DNA of 64,000 bases, from the NCBI GenBank assembly GCA_022578965.1, contig MU400614.1, forward strand, positions 62,001 through 126,000, in the 5' to 3' direction. The notes under the pieces were generated by a model, which made no database searches, had not been told where the DNA came from, and worked only from the letters and a program-made list of their open reading frames with translations. This document shows, in pieces, positions 58,683-64,000 of the stretch (position 1 is its first letter; every line of letters begins with the position of its first letter). A program made the position numbers and the translations under genes. This DNA is from Xylaria sp. FL1777. Its lineage: Eukaryota; Ascomycota; Sordariomycetes; Xylariales; Xylariaceae.

Positions 58683-61344
58683 TTATGCCGCTACCGACGT
58701 AGTCCTTCGTTGAGACTGCGAAGTCCCACCCCTTCTTGATGCGGTAGCGCCGGGTCGAGCCAGCGTGTACTTGGCGAAGGCTCGAGCTAGAGCCTTCTTA
58801 CAGCTGACCTTCTGGCTGCCGACGAAACTCTCGACCGTGACGGCGATGGCGCGATCTATGTCCTGAGCTGAGCAATATTCGGAGAGCCGCATTCGGCAGA
58901 AAGCTTCCGAGATACGGATGATGGCTTCCAAATGACGGACCTAAGGATAGATAGTGAGTACAATAAACAGCCTAGCGGGTTTTAAATGGACATACTGTAA
59001 TGGGGTAAGCCCCTGTAGCTAGCGATTCTCGACGCATGTCTGCGAATAATCTTGCTACCTTGTCCTCATCCATGTGAAGCAATTTCGGCTGACAGTGTTC
59101 GCGTGCGTAGAGAATGTATTTCCGAAGAAGCTCCTGTGGAATTTCCCCCTCCTTAAGACTGCTTTGACTGTCCTGGGCGGTGTCGGTATCATGGTCCATA
59201 TCTTGAGACTCCCCGACTCCCTGTGTGGTTGGATGACTACGGCTATGCGATCCCACGATAAAGCGAGCCAGTCGTTCATCCTCACTAGGATCGACAGTGT
59301 CCCGTACAACACAGAGAATGTCGAAACGAGATAGGATAGGCTCCGTCAATTCAACGTTGGCCGAAAAGGGTATCGTGGAATTGTAGCGGCCCCCGATGGG
59401 ATTGGCAGCGGCAATGATACCGCATCGGGCTTGTAGTGTGGTAACAATGCCAGCCTTGGAGATGGAGATCGTCTGCTGTTCCATGGCTTCATGGATGGAT
59501 GTCCGATCCTGGTCGTTCATCTTGTCAAACTCGTCTATGAGACAAGTACCTTTGTCTGCCAACACCAGCGCTCCGCCTTCCAAGGTCCATTCGCTGGTAA
59601 GGGGGTCCCGACGAACACTAGCAGTGAGACCTACAGCAGAAGCACCTTGACCAGTGGCAAATACAGCACGGTGTGCCGTTTTCTCGACATATTTGAGCAC
59701 CTGAGATTTGGCTGTACCCGGATCACCAAGTAGTAGGACGTTAATGTCGCCACGAACGTGGTGAGAGCCTTTGGCGGTCTTTGCGACTCCGCCAAAGAGA
59801 GACAGCGCAATAGCCGTTTTGATATCAGTGTGTCCATAGATACTTGGAGCTATCGAGTTGACGATTCTGTCAATGATCTGAGGGTCACGAGAAAGTTTGC
59901 GAATCTCTTGTTCGTCTTCCTCCGTTAACCTGAAACCAGCAAGCTGATCATGGGCTTTGACGATGTTATTTGCCTCTAGAATGGTGGCAAAGACGGGAAA
60001 GCCGTTGCGGTTGTTGAGTTGAGCGTCATAATTATTTCTGTAAATGCCGGTAATCTCGATTTCCTCGCCGGGTTTAGCTCTATCGATCAGATCCCAGAGA
60101 AGGATCACTTCGCGAGTTCGAGGGAGACGTCCGGCAGGAACTGTCCCAGGAGACTCCTGAAGCGTCAGCTTTTGATAATTTCGATAGATCGTCTTCTCTG
60201 AGTTGATGGTAAAGGGCCCACGAGACTGGCAATTCTGGCAGTATTTGATCTTGACCTCAACGTTAGACTCCTGCTGGAAGGGTCCCAATGTCACGCCACA
60301 CTTGGTACAGTCAAACTTGACGTAAATCAACTGGGGAAATACGCCTGTACGTCGAGTGACAACGCCGCTAACTCTAACAAGGCAGTTGAGGTGCGACTGT
60401 CTCAGCTGGCGCAGGGTGTAATGCACAGGCAAATCAAAGATCCGGACGTGGATATCAGAGTGAATACGCTCATAATCAGGATAATGAAGCAAAACTACGT
60501 CCATGGCGACCTGATCGAAGAGGACAAGCATTTCTTGTGGCGCATTCGCTAAGAAATAGGCGAGAATAGCTTTGGATGAAGACAAGTGATCGTACGAGAC
60601 TTCCAGAGTCTCGGCGTTCACTTCACCTAGAGTTCGAATGCGACTGCCGTAGACCGAAGAGCCGCTCTCGTCGGTGTATTCTGTAAGGAAAGCCTTGAAT
60701 TCTCTCTTGATTGTGCGTTGAACGGCGGGTTGGGATACCCAATCGGTCAGGCTCGAGGCTTTCACGTCTTGCAAGGCTTCGAGTGAAAGTTCTTCAGCCA
60801 TGATATCTTGATCCATGATATCGTCGGGGTCTTCGTCATAGTGGTGGCGTCGTCGACGGGGTTGGGCTGTTAGGTCAACATCGATCTGCTCGTCTTCATC
60901 TGGCAAGAAGGCGGCCGGCGCTCGTCTGCGGGCAACCTCACGATCTCTGCGATTTAATTGGGCCTCCAGTCGTCGTCGTTCGCCGAGATCCAGGTCATCG
61001 TAGTCGCCCTCATCATCAAGACCGATCCCTTCGTAGGTATCGTTCTCCCCCTTGTCCTGGTAGTCTCGCTCGTAGCCCTCGCGGAAAAGGTCAACATCAT
61101 CCTCGGCCATCTCGTCGAGGTCTTCCAGGTCGTCCTGGATCTCGGGCTCCTCCTCAATCTCGTCGTCTTCATCGTCGCCGCCATGGGAGATGTTGAAGGC
61201 GGGCGGTGATGAGGGCATGGGACTAGAGGCGGCTATAGAGGAAGAAGCATCGCCACCGGTACGTGAGCGTTTGCGACTCGATCGCTGGGGTAGGCCGCGA
61301 TTCGCTGAGTCCATATTACTGCGTAGAGGAGAGGAGCTAGACAC
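58683..61344 (-). CDS. MCM2: DNA replication licensing factor MCM2
   Basis: Two exons, 61,344-58,996 and 58,940-58,683, give 868 residues, a normal length. The Ser/Arg-rich and acidic N-terminal tail (residues 1-190) is the histone-binding, kinase-target region typical of Mcm2. It is followed by the OB/zinc-finger domain, with C346-x2-C349 and C369-x2-C372. The AAA+ helicase core has Walker A GDPGTAKS (540-547), Walker B LIDEFDKM (602-609) and the arginine-finger SRFD (672-675). The C-terminal helices include LEAIIRISEAFCRMRLSEYC. Mcm2 is one of six subunits of the Mcm2-7 replicative helicase loaded at origins in G1. The 55-base intron lies near the 3' end. An MCB-like promoter cluster lies about 290 bases upstream. 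Confidence 0.97.
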
Positions 61345-61630
61345 TGGCTGTTAACAACAAGAACGACTGCTAATATTTAAGGGTGATGGCCCTTATTGCC
61401 GTAGGTGACGAGAGAAAATATGGGCATGCTTACTCCATTGTGAAGCAATTAATATTGTTGGATAACTACGTCTCTTTAGACATGCATAAAGTGCCTATGA
61501 TTTCAGGAGACTCATCTGACAAGGTGTAGCATGAAGAAGGTGTTAGTGTGGGCGATGCCTCGTGAATGTAGGAGAGAGGTGGGGGGTCTATTAACGAGAG
61601 AATCCACCAGCGATGCCACTCGAGTGGCAG

Positions 61631-61667
61631 GACGCGTACAGGACGCGAGGGAATCGCGAGGGCGCGT
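61631..61667. promoter_or_regulatory. MCB-like (MluI cell-cycle box) cluster
   Basis: A perfect ACGCGT lies at 61,632-61,637, followed by GACGCGA, TCGCGA and GCGCGT within 30 bases. ACGCGT is the classical site of the fungal G1/S factor MBF, and Mcm genes are known G1/S targets. Direction and use are inferred from position about 290 bases upstream of the MCM2 start. Confidence 0.55.
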
Positions 61668-61688
61668 AAAGTGGTGGGTCGGCGTAAA

Positions 61689-61862
61689 CCCCTAGGTACT
61701 CCCTAAGTATCTATTACATGTAGCATAACAGCTCAGCACTGCATATACGTACGTAGGTTTGTCGAGCTAGGTACCTAGGTACTTTTAGTGCACCTCAGGA
61801 TAGGTAAGGGACCAGGGTACATGATAGCAGCAGGCGCTAACACCTACTAGTAGTAGGTACCT
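61689..61862. promoter_or_regulatory. AGGTACC element group
   Basis: CCTAGGTAC (near 61,691), CTAGGTACCTAGGTAC (61,767-61,782) and TAGTAGGTACCTTAGG (61,852-61,867) occur within about 180 bases. Similar palindromic elements occur at 34,796-34,813 and 55,297-55,338, always in promoters. Confidence 0.5.
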
Positions 61863-62175
61863 TAGGTATATATCAACTATGGCTACTGGGTAACAGAGGT
61901 CTCGCGTTACATCATCTGTGCACAAACAGCTCCCTCACGCCAGAGATTAGGACAAACTCTCACATCTTCATACCTACATAGAGGCACTTGCCGGACTACG
62001 CCCTGCGACACAATCCATCCATTGACTCGTATTTGATCGTACCCGGCATTTCTTTCTTGCGCCATCCTCCATTCATTCATCGCATCGCATCGCGTCGCAT
62101 CAGATCGTGTCACATCTCTTTGCATATCTAGTCCGTCCTCCTGTGGGCTCACCTGCTCATTTGAACAGCCTGACG

Positions 62176-63862
62176 ATGGAGTCTCCTCCCCCTCCTCCTT
62201 CTCCTCGCGGTGCTGTGGGCTCTCACGACGCGGCTGGGCTGGACAACACAAGCAGCAACAATGTCTCGCTCCCTCGCCGTGACAGCATGTCTCAGGAATC
62301 AGAAGCCTCCCAGACTGCAGCCGACTTTATCAGAGATCAGATGCAGCTGGAAGCTGACGCTCGCGAGGCTCTACCCTACGTACGTGGCCCCTTCTTGCCC
62401 TCCCGATAGCGACTCGACTTGCATGTGCTTGGACGTCGCTGACCGTTGCCCCGCCGTGAAGAGCATCAAGAACTGCACCAAGCCACTTGGTTCCCTACGC
62501 CAGAACGTCTACGCCTGCCTCACCTGCAATCCGCCTCCCGCCAACCCTGCCGACCCTTTCAACACCGCCGGCATCTGCTATTCTTGCTCCGTTCAGTGCC
62601 ACGGCGAGCACGAGCTGGTGGAGCTTTTCCACAAGCGCAACTTCACTTGCGACTGTGGCACCACGCGCTTCAAGCCCAACCAACCGTGTACACTTCGCAT
62701 CAACCCAGACACCAACACCCGGGGCAACGTCCACTCCGAGCAGCCCGACCCCAACAACAAGTACAACCAGAACTTTCGCAACCGCTTCTGTTCGTGCTCG
62801 GAAGACTACAGTGCCAACGACCAGAAGGGCACCATGTTTCAGTGTCTCGGGCTTGGTACTCACGAAACTGGCGGCTGTGGTGAGGACTGGTACCACCCCG
62901 GATGCTTAGTAGGACAGGGGTCCAAGTGGTATGAGAAGCTACCCAAGCAGAGTTTCTCTAAACCCACTACCAGCAGCACTCTAGCCCCCATATCCGAGGA
63001 CCCTGCCCAGGAGGCCGGCAATGGGCAGCAGCCAAGTGCTACCGAGACTGTGCAAAACGAAGACGATGAGGACGTGCCTCCGCCTGAGGGCTTTCCTGAT
63101 GAAGATGATTTTGTTACCTTGTTCTGCTACAAGTGTGTTGAGGCGTACCCGTGGATCAAACGGTATGCCGGAGCTCCGGGGTTCTTACCGGCCGTCTTCT
63201 TACGAAAGCCTGGCGACGAAACAGGGGCACAGTCAGCCACTAGCAAAAGGAAGCTAGAAGAAGATAGTGACAACGATGCAGCCTGTGAGCCGAGCAAACG
63301 TATAAAGAATGGTCCAGACATGGAGAATGAGCGTAATTCGCCATATCCCCCTGTCTTGGAGAAGGTGAAGGAAGAAGACTCCAAAGACACGACTGTTACT
63401 AGGGCGCCAGAATGCAAGTTAATGTCGTTGGCACCTGCGCCGAATGGCCTGTTCTCTATCTTTGCCAAGGCAGATTTCCGCGATCACATCTGTCACTGTC
63501 CCGCGTGCTTTCCTAATCTCAAACCTCACCCTCAGCTCCTTGAGCAAGAGGAAGAGTATGAACCATCTCTATCGGAGGACTCGGAGAATGGGTCTACGCA
63601 TGGAAGCGGATCTCTTTATGAGCGCGGTGAATCTGCGTTAAAAAATGTAGATCGCGTTCGCGCGATAGAAGGCGTCATGGCCTATAACAATCTTAAAGAG
63701 AAGCTGAAGCCTTTTTTCCAGCAATTTGCCGAAAGTGGAAAGGCAATTGGTGCCGAGGATATCAAGGGATATTTTGCCAAATTGAGAGGCGACGAACAAG
63801 CCATTAAAGAGGCTGGTGAAGCTGCTAGAGAGGACCATCGAAAAGAGCAAAGCGGATACTGA
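62176..63862 (+). CDS. UBR7-type putative E3 ligase with UBR box and PHD-like finger
   Basis: Two exons, 62,176-62,379 and 62,462-63,862, give 534 residues. The start is the MESPPPPPSPRG frame, which leads into QTAADFIRDQMQLEADAREA, a segment typical of this family. The 82-base intron joins EALPY to SIKNCTKPLGS. The UBR box follows (about residues 73-140), with cysteines and histidines in YACLTC, GICYSCSVQCHGEHELVELF and FTCDCGT. The PHD-like finger region has RFCSCSEDY, MFQCLGLGTHE, DWYHPGCL and FCYKCV. The C-terminal third carries a basic patch and HICHCPACFPNL. Human UBR7 and fission-yeast Mlo2 are related, and UBR7 has been linked to histone ubiquitination. Here an E3 role is inference from domains. 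It is divergent from MCM2. Confidence 0.9.
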
Positions 63863-64000
63863 GGCACATTACAAGGCAAATGCATACAACAAACATTTCC
63901 GATTATCATCGAGGAAGCTTTGAAGACATCAAGGGAATCCCCGGGTTTGGTCGCAACTTCAATTCCTTGTGCTTAAACTCGGTGTGCATCTGCGACGGCT
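63863..64000. other. 3' flank to window end
   Basis: The remaining 138 bases follow the UBR7-type stop codon. No feature is supported before the window ends. Confidence 0.4.

Larger units (their letters stand above)
61345..62175. promoter_or_regulatory. Divergent promoter of MCM2 and UBR7-type genes
   Basis: About 830 bases separate the start codons. It contains an MCB-like cluster at 61,631-61,667, AGGTACC elements at 61,767-61,782 and 61,855-61,862, and a CATCGCAT short repeat at about 62,078-62,105 just before the UBR7-type gene. Confidence 0.55.

Overview
The window comes from a filamentous ascomycete (Pezizomycotina, probably Sordariomycetes). The evidence is short GT-AG introns of mostly 49-160 nt, fungal-only families (DUF1996-WSC, ARCA-like Zn(II)2Cys6 regulator, GH76 Dfg5/Dcw1, PnbB-like lyase), and a two-compartment base composition. 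Bases 1 to about 22,600 are an extremely AT-rich, TpA-rich block with no intact gene. It looks like mobile-element and satellite DNA eroded by repeat-induced point mutation (RIP). From about 22,650 onward the DNA is ordinary, GC-balanced and gene-bearing.

AT-rich block (1-22,600). It is built largely from decayed tandem and dispersed repeats: a 120-bp-period array near 610-920, a dyad-oriented minisatellite at 5,800-6,140, a ~20-bp array at 6,440-6,640, an ~87-bp array at 12,430-12,850, an 18-bp array at 15,330-15,440 and a 1.4-kb TTAGTTAATTAT array at 17,560-18,990. A module occurs three times (about 19.6, 21.0 and 21.2-21.4 kb) in different states of decay. Where copies can be aligned they differ almost only by transitions.

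Gene-bearing part. I rebuilt exon structures by hand from splice sites, reading phase and family expectation. In order: a DUF1996-WSC secreted protein whose 5' end is lost at the AT boundary; a possible catabolic group of myo-inositol oxygenase (-), an ARCA-like zinc-cluster regulator (-), a divergent MFS sugar transporter (+) and a PnbB-like hydroxylaminobenzoate lyase (+); PET117 (-) and V-ATPase subunit G (+), back to back; the spliceosome-associated CTNNBL1 homologue (-), divergent from a histidine-phosphatase (+); a GPI-anchored GH76 Dfg5/Dcw1 mannanase (+) beside a GPI-type Ser/Thr-rich surface protein (-); a conserved protein of unknown function (+); a secreted GH2 glycosidase with 12 exons (-); a 4-kb gene desert; a coiled-coil protein (-); an amino-acid permease (+); and MCM2 (-), divergent from a UBR7-type UBR-box/PHD protein (+).

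The strongest points for follow-up are the inositol oxygenase/regulator/transporter/lyase neighbourhood with three phased CCGG elements in its shared promoter, micro-exons of 9 nt (V-ATPase G) and 14 nt (GH2), an MCB-like cluster upstream of MCM2, a recurrent AGGTACCT promoter element, a 29-bp perfect inverted match 10 kb apart, and the graded decay of the triplicated module in the AT block. I did not find a wholly new multi-gene defence or mobile system.
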